From Mariniblastus fucicola (GTDB taxonomy: Bacteria; Planctomycetota; Planctomycetia; Pirellulales; Pirellulaceae): DNA of 64,000 nt. The notes beneath the pieces are model-generated. The model was not told the origin of the DNA and did no database searches. It worked only from the letters and a program-made list of their open reading frames with translations. A program made the translations under genes and the position numbers. Each line of letters begins with the position of its first letter. The first letter of the stretch is position 1. The stretch is from NCBI RefSeq assembly GCF_008087665.1, contig NZ_CP042912.1, positions 2,728,001 through 2,792,000 on the forward strand, written 5' to 3'. Below are positions 55,210 through 62,942 of the stretch, piece by piece.

Positions 55210-56445
55210 ATGACTAAACATTTCCAACTAGGCGCGAAACTCTTCGCTTCGCTTGCTGCGGTCTCAATGCTCGCAATTCCTGCATCTGCACAGACAGTAG
55301 AAGAAATCTTTTTCGATCCTGCCGTGGCTGCCGGCGACATCGACGAATTTGCAATCTCACCCGACGGCACGCAGATCGTAATGGTCGCGGACCTTGGCGA
55401 TGGTGACCAAACGTACGTTGCGTCACTGAACTCAGGTGTCATGAACACCGCGACACTGGTTTCACCGGCAGGCGTTGGCGACAACGATGGCGGTGTGGCC
55501 TGGACTCCAGACGGATTGCACGTGACAGCCAGATATGCTGCCGGCGGTGCGACGAACGAGATCTTTTTGGTTCCTGCTGACGGATCGCAAACGGCTCAGC
55601 AGCTTACTTTCACCGGAAACAACGCTTTCGACCCACAAATCAGTGCTGACGGCAACAGCTTTTTCTACTCCGATGGCGGTTCTCTGTTCGTAACACCAAT
55701 CGCAGGAGCTTCGGCAACGAGTTCGATTCAACTGAACGCCGGCGACATCTCGGAAATCGACACCGGTAGCTACGCACAGGTCGGATCCAACATCATTTTC
55801 GCCGGATTCTCTGCCCCGATCCCAGGAGCAGGTAATGGCGATCCAGAAACCGCTTTCTATCTTACGGCTGCGGATGGATCGACAGCTGCTTCACCAACAT
55901 TGATCTCCATTGACAACTTCGAAACCAACAACCCGGGTGGGTCAGACATCGATTTCGTTGACGTCACTTCGGACGGACAGACCATTGTTTTTCGTGGTGA
56001 TCTGACAACCGATGATCAGGACGAACTTTACAGTCTGTCGATCAATGGCGGCGACGCAGTTTCCTTGATCGCTGGCACTCTTCGCGACGATTTCGATTTG
56101 AACTACTTCACGATCAGCCCAGACGGTTCAACGATTGCATTCATTGGCGATTACCTTACCAATGGCGTCGCGGAAGCTTTCGTCGTCCCAGTTACCGGCG
56201 GAGATCCGACGCTGGTTAGCGACAGTTCTTTCTTCGATCAGGAGAACGGTTTCGATGTCGACTTCGGTGGAGTCGATACGCTTCAGTTCAGCCCTGACGG
56301 CAACAGCCTGTATTATCTTTCAGACAGCGGAGACGATGGCCGATTTCGATTGTTTCGGGCTTCGATCAACGCCGTTCCTGAGCCGACCGCTTTGCCGTTG
56401 ATCCTCGCGGCTGCTTCAACGATCCTGTTCCGACGACGTAAATAA
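55210..56445 (+). CDS. Secreted beta-propeller protein with PEP-CTERM sorting signal
   Basis: A 411-residue protein with a signal peptide (LFASLAAVSMLAIPASAQ). The body consists of TolB/PD40-like propeller blades (FAISPDGTQIVMVADLGDGD; VAWTPDGLHVTARYAAGG; FTISPDGSTIAFIGDYLTNG; FSPDGNSLYYLSDSGDDGRF). The C-terminus has the exosortase signal: VPEPTAL, a short hydrophobic helix, and a basic end (RRRK). The protein is thus expected to be processed by an exosortase, which is not in this window. The ATG at 55210 gives a normal signal peptide; the frame is open upstream to 55081. Confidence 0.9.
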   Translation: MTKHFQLGAKLFASLAAVSMLAIPASAQTVEEIFFDPAVAAGDIDEFAISPDGTQIVMVADLGDGDQTYVASLNSGVMNTATLVSPAGVGDNDGGVAWTPDGLHVTARYAAGGATNEIFLVPADGSQTAQQLTFTGNNAFDPQISADGNSFFYSDGGSLFVTPIAGASATSSIQLNAGDISEIDTGSYAQVGSNIIFAGFSAPIPGAGNGDPETAFYLTAADGSTAASPTLISIDNFETNNPGGSDIDFVDVTSDGQTIVFRGDLTTDDQDELYSLSINGGDAVSLIAGTLRDDFDLNYFTISPDGSTIAFIGDYLTNGVAEAFVVPVTGGDPTLVSDSSFFDQENGFDVDFGGVDTLQFSPDGNSLYYLSDSGDDGRFRLFRASINAVPEPTALPLILAAASTILFRRRK

Positions 56446-56479
56446 GCTTCGATTTGTCAAACGGATTTTGATACCACAG

Positions 56480-56514
56480 CCTCTCCCATGGCCAGTTCAG
56501 GGAGGGGTATTTTT
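56480..56514 (+). terminator. Rho-independent terminator of the PEP-CTERM gene
   Basis: Stem cctctccc (56480-56487) / gggagggg (56500-56507) followed by tattttta, 35 bases past the stop at 56445. Confidence 0.75.
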
Positions 56515-56740
56515 ATGCGCCGAAGGTACGGTAATCGCCTTGGACCTGACGGGGAATGACTGGCGGTCGGTGCGGATATGCGGCCAAACATGGCGTTGGA
56601 ATCAGAGCTGGAATGGGCTCTGCGAAAGATGACGGTCGTCGCGGGAAAGCCGGCCCCGAATTTCTGATTTCTTGCCAATATCGCGGTCTGCTCGGCGAAT
56701 AACAGGCTATCCAAACCAATTTTCAGGTGAGAAAGTTTTC

Positions 56741-57220
56741 ATGAAGGGCCAAGCAGTTCCACCCACGAAACAGTATGTCAAATACGTTCCCGTCGGCTAT
56801 GTTGAGTCACATTCAATGGCTGTCGGCTATCTGTTTTGGTTGATCGGATTCACCGGAGCACACCGTTTCTATTTTGGCAAACCCGTTTCGGGCGCGATCT
56901 GGTTCTTTACGTTCGGGCTGCTGGGAGTCGGCTGGTTGATCGACCTGTTTCTGATTCCGTCGATGAATCGTGAGGCCGCGGAGCAGTTCTTTCCCGGCCG
57001 AACGGACTACAACATCGCCTGGATTCTGCTGGTGTTCTTCGGCCTCTTTGGCGTGCACCGATTTTACGAAGGCAAGATTTTCACCGGCTTGTTGTTCCTG
57101 CTTACTGGCGGACTGATGGGCGTTGGCTACGTGTACGACGTGCTGACGATGAACGATCAGATCAGTGATCGGAATCGGAGCACCGTTCGAGAATTCAGCC
57201 ACTACCAAATGGCTTGGTAA
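56741..57220 (+). CDS. Membrane protein with two TM2 domains
   Basis: A 159-residue membrane protein. Two TM2 repeats are seen: the first at MAVGYLFWLIGFTGAHRFYF to VGWLIDLFLIP, the second at NIAWILLVFFGLFGVHRFYE to VGYVYDVLTM. Each has the G(A/V)HRFY motif between two helices, so four transmembrane segments in all. The start at 56741 is preceded by an AGGTGAG site. Function of TM2 proteins is not settled. It is a single gene on its strand. Confidence 0.85.
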   Translation: MKGQAVPPTKQYVKYVPVGYVESHSMAVGYLFWLIGFTGAHRFYFGKPVSGAIWFFTFGLLGVGWLIDLFLIPSMNREAAEQFFPGRTDYNIAWILLVFFGLFGVHRFYEGKIFTGLLFLLTGGLMGVGYVYDVLTMNDQISDRNRSTVREFSHYQMAW

Positions 57221-57537
57221 GCAGAAAGGTCGCCTCGAGCCTCAGCGATGCCGCCTCAGCTTCAGCGATGTTACTTGAACCTCAGCAACGGCACTGGAGC
57301 CTTAGTCACCCCTTCATGCAATTTCGAAAGAGAAATCTTTCTTTCTGGCGAACATGAACACGTGAGCGTGAGGCATCGCCCATCGCCCATCGCCCGCCGT
57401 GACAAACGCTGTTCCGATGGCAAACGAAAAAACGAGCCCTAGTCAGAGGGCCCAGGCACTGTTTGGTAAATGTGAGCGCCTTACCGCTCATGTTTGGCCG
57501 ACGTGGACGACATGAAAATCAATTTGTCAAACAGCGC
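57221..57537. repeat. Intergenic stretch with short imperfect repeats
   Basis: 317 bases between convergent genes. At 57231-57306 a degenerate unit close to gcctcagcgatg recurs several times (cctcagcgatg, cttcagcgatg, cctcagcaacg, gccttag). At 57373-57398 a 7-base unit gcccatc is repeated in tandem. No gene seen. Confidence 0.55.
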
Positions 57538-57861
57538 CTAGAAAATGCCCAGCTGATCGCGAGCATCGTCGGTCATCATGTCCTGAGTCCACGGTGGATC
57601 CATCACGACTTCAACTTCGACCTCTCGCACCTGCTCGACTTCGCTGGCGTACTTCTTCGTATCGGCAACAAGCTGAGGACCGGCAGGGCACATTGGGCTG
57701 GTCATCGTCATCTTGATCTTAACGTCGTTCTGGTCTTCTTCACCTTCGACTGGCAGAACGTCGACTTCATAGATCAAACCCAAATCAACGATGTTGATAA
57801 ACAATTCAGGGTCGATCACTTGCTTGAGTGCTTCGCGGACATGATCTTCGTGGAGTGCCAT
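57538..57861 (-). CDS. DUF59/MIP18-family iron-sulfur assembly protein (SufT-like)
   Basis: A 107-residue single-domain protein. The DUF59 signature is complete: LKQVIDPELFINIVDLGLIY, then KIKMTMTSPMCPAG with the conserved Cys, and VVMDPPWTQDMM. Proteins of this kind help maturation or delivery of Fe-S clusters (SufT, PaaD-like). It is last in a probable operon with the YraN and TPR-like genes upstream. No suf genes are in the window. Confidence 0.93.
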   Translation of the reverse strand: MALHEDHVREALKQVIDPELFINIVDLGLIYEVDVLPVEGEEDQNDVKIKMTMTSPMCPAGPQLVADTKKYASEVEQVREVEVEVVMDPPWTQDMMTDDARDQLGIF

Positions 57862-57936
57862 TGGAGCGTTCCTTGTCGTCGAGGTTAAAAGGTGTTCTTA
57901 ATGTTATCCGACGCTCAACAAAAGTGAAGAGTGAGT

Positions 57937-58437
57937 CTAAAACATCTGGAAATCGCCAGTTGCTTCGAAGGCGTCAACATAGTGGTAAATGTGAGGCGGT
58001 CGCGAGAGATCGGGCCAAAGAATGCCCACCACATCGAATCGCAAACTCGTGTTTTCGAGCCGGTTCTTTGTCGCGAACAGTCGAGCCGTCTGAGTGATAT
58101 GCCGTTGCTTTTTCAGATCAACCGCTTCGGCCGGATCCCCCGCAACATCGCTGGTCCGGGTTTTGACTTCCACAAAGACAACCGTCCAGCCGTCGGAGAC
58201 AATCAGGTCGATTTCCCCGACTTTTTCACCAAAGCTACGTTCGACAATCCAGTAGCCCTGTTTTAGCAAAAACCGCTCAGCGGCCCGCTCTCCGCGGCGG
58301 CCCAGTGGCATCGAAGGCTCGGCGCGGTCGACAAAACCGAGTGCCGGATCGCAAAGCAGCAAACGGAAGAAGGCTTTGCGGACCGACAGAACCGTCGTTC
58401 TTTTCAGTCGTTTCGCAAAGCTTTCTCGCACGTTCAA
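57937..58437 (-). CDS. YraN/UPF0102 family nuclease-like protein
   Basis: A 166-residue protein. Residues 43 on show the UPF0102 pattern LGRRGERAAERFLLKQGY, then KVGEIDLIVSDG and VVFVEVKTR, the acidic/Lys set of the restriction-endonuclease-like fold. The first 42 residues are extra and basic compared with most members; a later start at the ATG encoding MPLGRRGER is a real alternative. Exact role unknown. It starts 8 bases after the TPR-like gene ends, so they are likely co-transcribed. Confidence 0.87.
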   Translation of the reverse strand: MNVRESFAKRLKRTTVLSVRKAFFRLLLCDPALGFVDRAEPSMPLGRRGERAAERFLLKQGYWIVERSFGEKVGEIDLIVSDGWTVVFVEVKTRTSDVAGDPAEAVDLKKQRHITQTARLFATKNRLENTSLRFDVVGILWPDLSRPPHIYHYVDAFEATGDFQMF

Positions 58438-58445
58438 ATGTTCAA

Positions 58446-59702
58446 CTAACCGTCGTCGCCAGTTGAAGGCTCAACCGGTGGTTCGCCTTCGGCTGGCGTT
58501 TCAGGTACTTCCGTGGCAGGAGTTTCCGTCGGAACGTCTGGCTCGGTTGTTGGAACTTCCGTTTCGGCCGGCGGATCAGCCTTTGGTTCAGCCGCTGGCG
58601 TTTCCGTTTCCGTCGGCGTTTCGGCAGGAGTTTCCGTTTTCACCGGAGGCTCAGATCCTGGCTCGGCTGGCGTCTCAGATTCAGTTGGCGTTTCCGATTC
58701 AGCCGGAGTCTCAGCAGGCTTTTCAGTTTCCTTGGCTGGCTCAGTATCTTTGGCTGGCTCAGTTTCTTTGGCTGGCTCAGTTTCCTTCGCTGGCTCAGTT
58801 TCACTCGGCATCTCAGCCGCCGGTTCATCCGTAGACTTATCTTCCGCATCGCCTTCCGACGCCGGATCCTCAGATTCTGCTTCTTCCTTCTTCGCCTCGC
58901 CGCCAAAATCGCCACCGCTAACGGTATCGGACTGGCCTTCAGGCAGCTTGATCTCGTCCATGTTAAACGTTGGCTTATCTGGAACCAGCGGCCCTGGAGC
59001 TACCCCAGTCGACTCTTCCCAATTGCGAAACTTGTCGTAGACCGCGGCCAGCTCTGTATTCGAACAACGCTCGATGCCACGCAGGCTCACGTCTGCAAAC
59101 GGCGAATCGGGAGCCGCGTCGAGCAAAGTCTGATAGAGCCCTTTGGCTGCTTCAAATTCGCCAAGTGCTTCTTTACCGTTGGCCAATCGAAACAGCGAAC
59201 GGCGTTGAACCATCGGTGACTTTTCAGACGCAGGAGCATCCACAACTGTCTGCAGCGACTCAACACCGCGTTTGATCAGCTTGAATCCGCCAGCTCGGTC
59301 ACGTCCCAACATGTCGATGCCGCGGTTGACTTCGCTGTCGCCCGCCATCAGCAACGCCCAATGGCCCGCCGCGGTACCTTCGTTGTTTGTCGCCATCTCT
59401 TTCAAGCTGGAAACGTCACTGGTCAGGCCCGCCTGCGTCATCGCATTATTCAAATCACGCCATGGCTGCGACGCGCTCTCGGTCGACATGCTTGTGTACG
59501 ACGTGTACAAAACGCTGGCGAAGATGACACACAGAACGCCAAGCAGAATATGAGCCCAGTATGGCTTGGACGCCATCAGAAACTTTTCGCCTGCCGAAAG
59601 CTCCTCTTCCGCTTCGCCATCAACGGGAATCTCGTTCACGTCGCTTGGCTTCACTTTTTGAGAGCCAGTTTTCTTTTTTGAATTGGGCTTGGTTTTCGAC
59701 AT
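58446..59702 (-). CDS. Membrane-anchored TPR-like protein with Pro/Glu/Thr-rich repeat tail
   Basis: A 418-residue protein. A basic N-terminus (SKTKPNSKKKTGSQK) is followed by an acidic stretch and one transmembrane helix (HILLGVLCVIFASVLYT, residues 51-67). Residues 80-235 are helical and TPR-like (FRLANGKEALGEFEAAKGLY), in the manner of YfgM-type ancillary proteins. The last 150 residues are a disordered tail built from repeats such as ETEPAKETEPAK and ETPAE units. Inferred topology places the TPR part and the tail outside. Its function is unknown. It is divergent from the helicase gene. Confidence 0.8.
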   Translation of the reverse strand: MSKTKPNSKKKTGSQKVKPSDVNEIPVDGEAEEELSAGEKFLMASKPYWAHILLGVLCVIFASVLYTSYTSMSTESASQPWRDLNNAMTQAGLTSDVSSLKEMATNNEGTAAGHWALLMAGDSEVNRGIDMLGRDRAGGFKLIKRGVESLQTVVDAPASEKSPMVQRRSLFRLANGKEALGEFEAAKGLYQTLLDAAPDSPFADVSLRGIERCSNTELAAVYDKFRNWEESTGVAPGPLVPDKPTFNMDEIKLPEGQSDTVSGGDFGGEAKKEEAESEDPASEGDAEDKSTDEPAAEMPSETEPAKETEPAKETEPAKDTEPAKETEKPAETPAESETPTESETPAEPGSEPPVKTETPAETPTETETPAAEPKADPPAETEVPTTEPDVPTETPATEVPETPAEGEPPVEPSTGDDG

Positions 59703-59946
59703 GATAAATGACCCGTCGTGGGCATCCGTTGTTTTGTTTTATTGTGTATCTCGATCCACAGCTAACAGCGCACATCCTCCGCCCGGATCGATCCAAAAGT
59801 ATAGAGTTTCCCCGGAGAAACGGTCAATAGCGAACACAGGCCCCTTTCCAGCCAATCGGAAGTTTGCCCCCTCACATTTCAGCCCCAATTCGATAGACTG
59901 CGCGCCGATTGTCCTGTACCTCCAACCTACCCAGATTTCAGTATCG

Positions 59947-61938
59947 ATGAGCGGTCTCAACGCAGCACAACAGGAAGCCGTCGACACGCTGTCCGGCCCG
60001 TTGCTGGTGCTCGCCGGTGCCGGGACTGGAAAAACACGCGTCATTACGTTCCGCATCGCTAAACTGATCAAGCACGGGGTGCCGCGACACAAAATCCTCG
60101 GTGTGACGTTCACAAACAAGGCCGCCAACGAGATGAAGGAACGGCTCACCGGTTTGATCGGGGGCAGCATTGGCACCAAAAACAAGTACAAGAAGAAGGC
60201 AGAGCAGTCAGAAAACGAGCCGACGATTTCGACGTTTCACTCGCTCTGCGTTCGAATCCTGCGTCGCCGCATCGAAAAACTGGGCTATCCGCTGAAGTTC
60301 GCTATCTATAATCGCGGCGATCAAGAGAGCCTGGCTCGGCAGATCCTGCGAGAGATCCGCGTTCCCGATAAGGCGCTCAAGCCAAATCAACTGCTGTTCC
60401 ACATCAGCAATTGGAAGTGCAAGTCGCTCAATGCGAAACAGGCGATGATGCAGAGCGAATCGGACGCTCAACACCTGGCGGCGGTCGGGTTTGAGCGTTA
60501 TCAGAAACAGCTGAAACTTCGCGGAGCCGTCGATTTCGACGATCTGCTGCTGCTGACGGAGCAGCTGTTTCGCGAACATCCGGATGTGCGACAGGAAGAA
60601 GCCGACCGATTCGATCATCTGCTGGTCGACGAGTATCAGGATACGAACACCAGCCAGTATCGGATCGTGAAAGCTCTCGCCGGCGAACACCGCAACCTGT
60701 GCGTTGTGGGCGACGATGATCAGTCGATCTACGCGTGGCGGGGAGCAGAGGTCGAGCACATTTTGGCGTTCGCGAAAGACTGGCCGGACGCGAAGGTCGT
60801 TCGTCTGGAGGAAAACTATCGCTCGACCGAAGCGATTATCAAGTACGCCAATACGCTGATCCGATTTAACTCGACGCGCCACGACAAGGTCCTTGTTGCG
60901 GCTCGACCTGGCGGCGAACTTCCGATCATCAATCAGTGGGAAGACGAAACGCAGGAAGCCGAAGAAGTCGTTCGCTCGATCAGCAATCGGTTGAATTTAC
61001 ACGGACGCGAGCCGCGAGATTTTGCGATTCTGTTTCGCACCAATGAACAGCCGCGGCCGTTTGAGACGGCGCTGCGTGAAGCCAAACTGCCTTACATTCT
61101 CGTCGGCGGCATGTCGTTCTTTGATCGCAAGGAAGTCAAAGACGTGCTGGCGTATTTGCGTTTGCTGGACGAACCGGACGAAGTTTCCATTTTGCGAATC
61201 ATCAATACGCCGCCGCGCGGGATCGGCAAGAAGTCGATCGAGAATCTGCTGGACCGGACGGTTCGCGAGAAAGTCCCGATGTGGGATATGGTTTGCGGAT
61301 ATGCAGAGCGTCCGAAGGTGACAGCGCGGGTCAAGCAGGGGCTGGATCAACTTGCGGCGGCGGTGAATGAAGTCCGCAGTGTTGCGGGGAACCATTCGCT
61401 GGTGGATCAGGCTCGGATGCTGATCGACAAGATCGACTACAAGTCTGAGATTGACCGGATTTATTCGGAACCCGACGACCGCGAGAGCCGCTGGAGCGTT
61501 GTGGAGCAGGTGGTGAACGCGCTTGCGGATTACGAACAGAGCCGGAAGAAGCCGACGATGACGAACTTCCTTGATCGCTTGCTGCTTGGCGACCAGGATG
61601 CGAACAGCGACAAGGAAAAGCAGCTTAAAAAGAATGCGATCGCTTTGATGACGATGCACGCGGCGAAGGGTCTGGAGTTCCCCGAGGTCTACATCGTCGG
61701 TTTGGAGGAAGGCATCCTTCCGCACCAACGTTCGCTGGAAGACGACGAAGCGGGTGTGCCGGAAGAGCGACGCTTGTGCTATGTCGGCGTAACGCGAGCG
61801 GAAGAGCGGCTGACGATGTCGATGAGCCTGACTCGCAAGAAATGGGGCAAGGCCCGCGAGACGATTCCCAGTCGGTTCCTGTATGAGCTGACCGATCAGG
61901 CCGACAACCCGAACTACGCGAAGTGCAGCAAGCGCTAG
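59947..61938 (+). CDS. ATP-dependent DNA helicase, UvrD/PcrA family
   Basis: A 663-residue superfamily 1A helicase. Visible motifs: Q motif LNAAQQEAVDTL, Walker A LAGAGTGKT, motif Ia GVTFTNKAANEMKERL, Walker B LLVDEYQDTN, motif III GDDDQSIYAWRGA, motif IV VRLEENYRSTEAIIKYA, motif V MTMHAAKGLEFPEVYIVG, and motif VI CYVGVTRAEERL. The length is a little shorter than typical PcrA because the C-terminal tail is short. The ATG at 59947 starts at MSGLNAAQQ; the open frame to 59683 upstream is not protein-like. It acts in DNA repair and replication. Confidence 0.95.
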   Translation: MSGLNAAQQEAVDTLSGPLLVLAGAGTGKTRVITFRIAKLIKHGVPRHKILGVTFTNKAANEMKERLTGLIGGSIGTKNKYKKKAEQSENEPTISTFHSLCVRILRRRIEKLGYPLKFAIYNRGDQESLARQILREIRVPDKALKPNQLLFHISNWKCKSLNAKQAMMQSESDAQHLAAVGFERYQKQLKLRGAVDFDDLLLLTEQLFREHPDVRQEEADRFDHLLVDEYQDTNTSQYRIVKALAGEHRNLCVVGDDDQSIYAWRGAEVEHILAFAKDWPDAKVVRLEENYRSTEAIIKYANTLIRFNSTRHDKVLVAARPGGELPIINQWEDETQEAEEVVRSISNRLNLHGREPRDFAILFRTNEQPRPFETALREAKLPYILVGGMSFFDRKEVKDVLAYLRLLDEPDEVSILRIINTPPRGIGKKSIENLLDRTVREKVPMWDMVCGYAERPKVTARVKQGLDQLAAAVNEVRSVAGNHSLVDQARMLIDKIDYKSEIDRIYSEPDDRESRWSVVEQVVNALADYEQSRKKPTMTNFLDRLLLGDQDANSDKEKQLKKNAIALMTMHAAKGLEFPEVYIVGLEEGILPHQRSLEDDEAGVPEERRLCYVGVTRAEERLTMSMSLTRKKWGKARETIPSRFLYELTDQADNPNYAKCSKR

Positions 61939-61950
61939 GCGCCCGCGCCA

Positions 61951-62136
61951 CTTCCCATCTCCGTCCGTCGTTTAACGGCAAGCCGCAGGCGACTGCGTTC
62001 TCACACCAACCAATCGTCTCAAACGCCGCGCCACTAGCCGCATCCCTTCCCATCCCCCTCCGTCGTTTAACGGCAAGCCGTAGGCGACTGCGTCTCCAAC
62101 CATCCAGTCACCGTCGCCTGCGGCTTGCCGTTAAAC
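61951..62136. repeat. Direct repeat plus inverted copy of a GC-rich element
   Basis: A roughly 48-bp unit (core cgtttaacggcaagccg, then caggcgactgcg) occurs at 61951-61998 and again at 62046-62093, a spacing of 95 bases. A third copy of the core lies inverted at 62112-62136, so copies two and three can pair into a long hairpin. The array fills the gap between the helicase gene and the convergent DsrE-like gene and may act as a terminator. Confidence 0.85.
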
Positions 62137-62153
62137 AATCAACCACCCCAACG

Positions 62154-62693
62154 CTAAAACGGACACAGCGCATATCCGTCGTGCTGCAACAACGCGTGGG
62201 CCGTCATCGCCGAAGGAGCCAACTTCACGCCGGGCAGCAGATCTTCCTTCCCGATCCCGCGCCACGCTGCGGTCTGCCCGCACAGATAAATCGTCGTGCG
62301 ATTCTTCTGCAACGCCGCGATGATGGCCGCGTTAGGATTCTCGATCCCATCGTTTTCATTGCCGTAGAACTCGTTCTTCGATACGTCAATCGCCGCAGTT
62401 CCATGGACCACGATCGCAACCGAGACTTTCTTCGGATCCGCGCCGCCGTCAACATTGACGTTGATGAACCGAGCCGCGCTGTCGAAAGTCCGATTGATCT
62501 TTGCCCCAGACTTTTCCGCAACGTCGAAACAGATCTTCAACTCCGTATCAGCACTCAGCTTCACATCCGAATCAACGGAAGCAATTTTGCCAAACTCGGG
62601 AATCACGCTGCCCGCCCGAAAAACATCTTTCTGTTGCGGTATCGCGACAGCAGCGAACAGGACCAGGAAACAAACGGACAATTTTAAAAACAT
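62154..62693 (-). CDS. Secreted DsrE/DsrF-like protein
   Basis: A 179-residue protein with a signal peptide (LKLSVCFLVLFAAVAIP). The C-terminal half fits the DsrE/DsrF-like fold: VAIVVHGTAAIDV, TTIYLCGQTAAWRG with the conserved Cys, and LLPGVKLAPSAMTAHALLQ. The family is linked to sulfur or thiol chemistry, but the exported members are poorly known. It is convergent with the helicase gene, separated by the repeat array. Confidence 0.85.
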   Translation of the reverse strand: MFLKLSVCFLVLFAAVAIPQQKDVFRAGSVIPEFGKIASVDSDVKLSADTELKICFDVAEKSGAKINRTFDSAARFINVNVDGGADPKKVSVAIVVHGTAAIDVSKNEFYGNENDGIENPNAAIIAALQKNRTTIYLCGQTAAWRGIGKEDLLPGVKLAPSAMTAHALLQHDGYALCPF

Positions 62694-62942
62694 GGACGAG
62701 CCTTTGAGATGCTAGCGGGTTTGATTTCACGATCGAGGTTTGCGACCGTCGGCAAACACATTCTAATTCTTTAGCGACTTCGGCACAGAAGGTGCAATAA
62801 AGTTGTCATGGTGGAAGGCAAACGGCTCGTTGTCGGATTCGACGGCCATTTGCAGGGTTGCAAGGATGCAACTTTTACAAAACGCGTGAACGTTTTACCG
62901 CCAGCAAACTAAAACATCACATCCAGTCCATGGAGGGAACGG

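Noticed and set aside
57373-57398. CRISPR array at short tandem repeats
   Set aside because: The unit is only 7 bases with no spacers, and no cas genes are in the window.
58700-58830. DNA-level tandem repeat as an independent element
   Set aside because: It is the coding sequence of the ETEPAK-type repeats in the tail of the TPR-like protein, in frame throughout.
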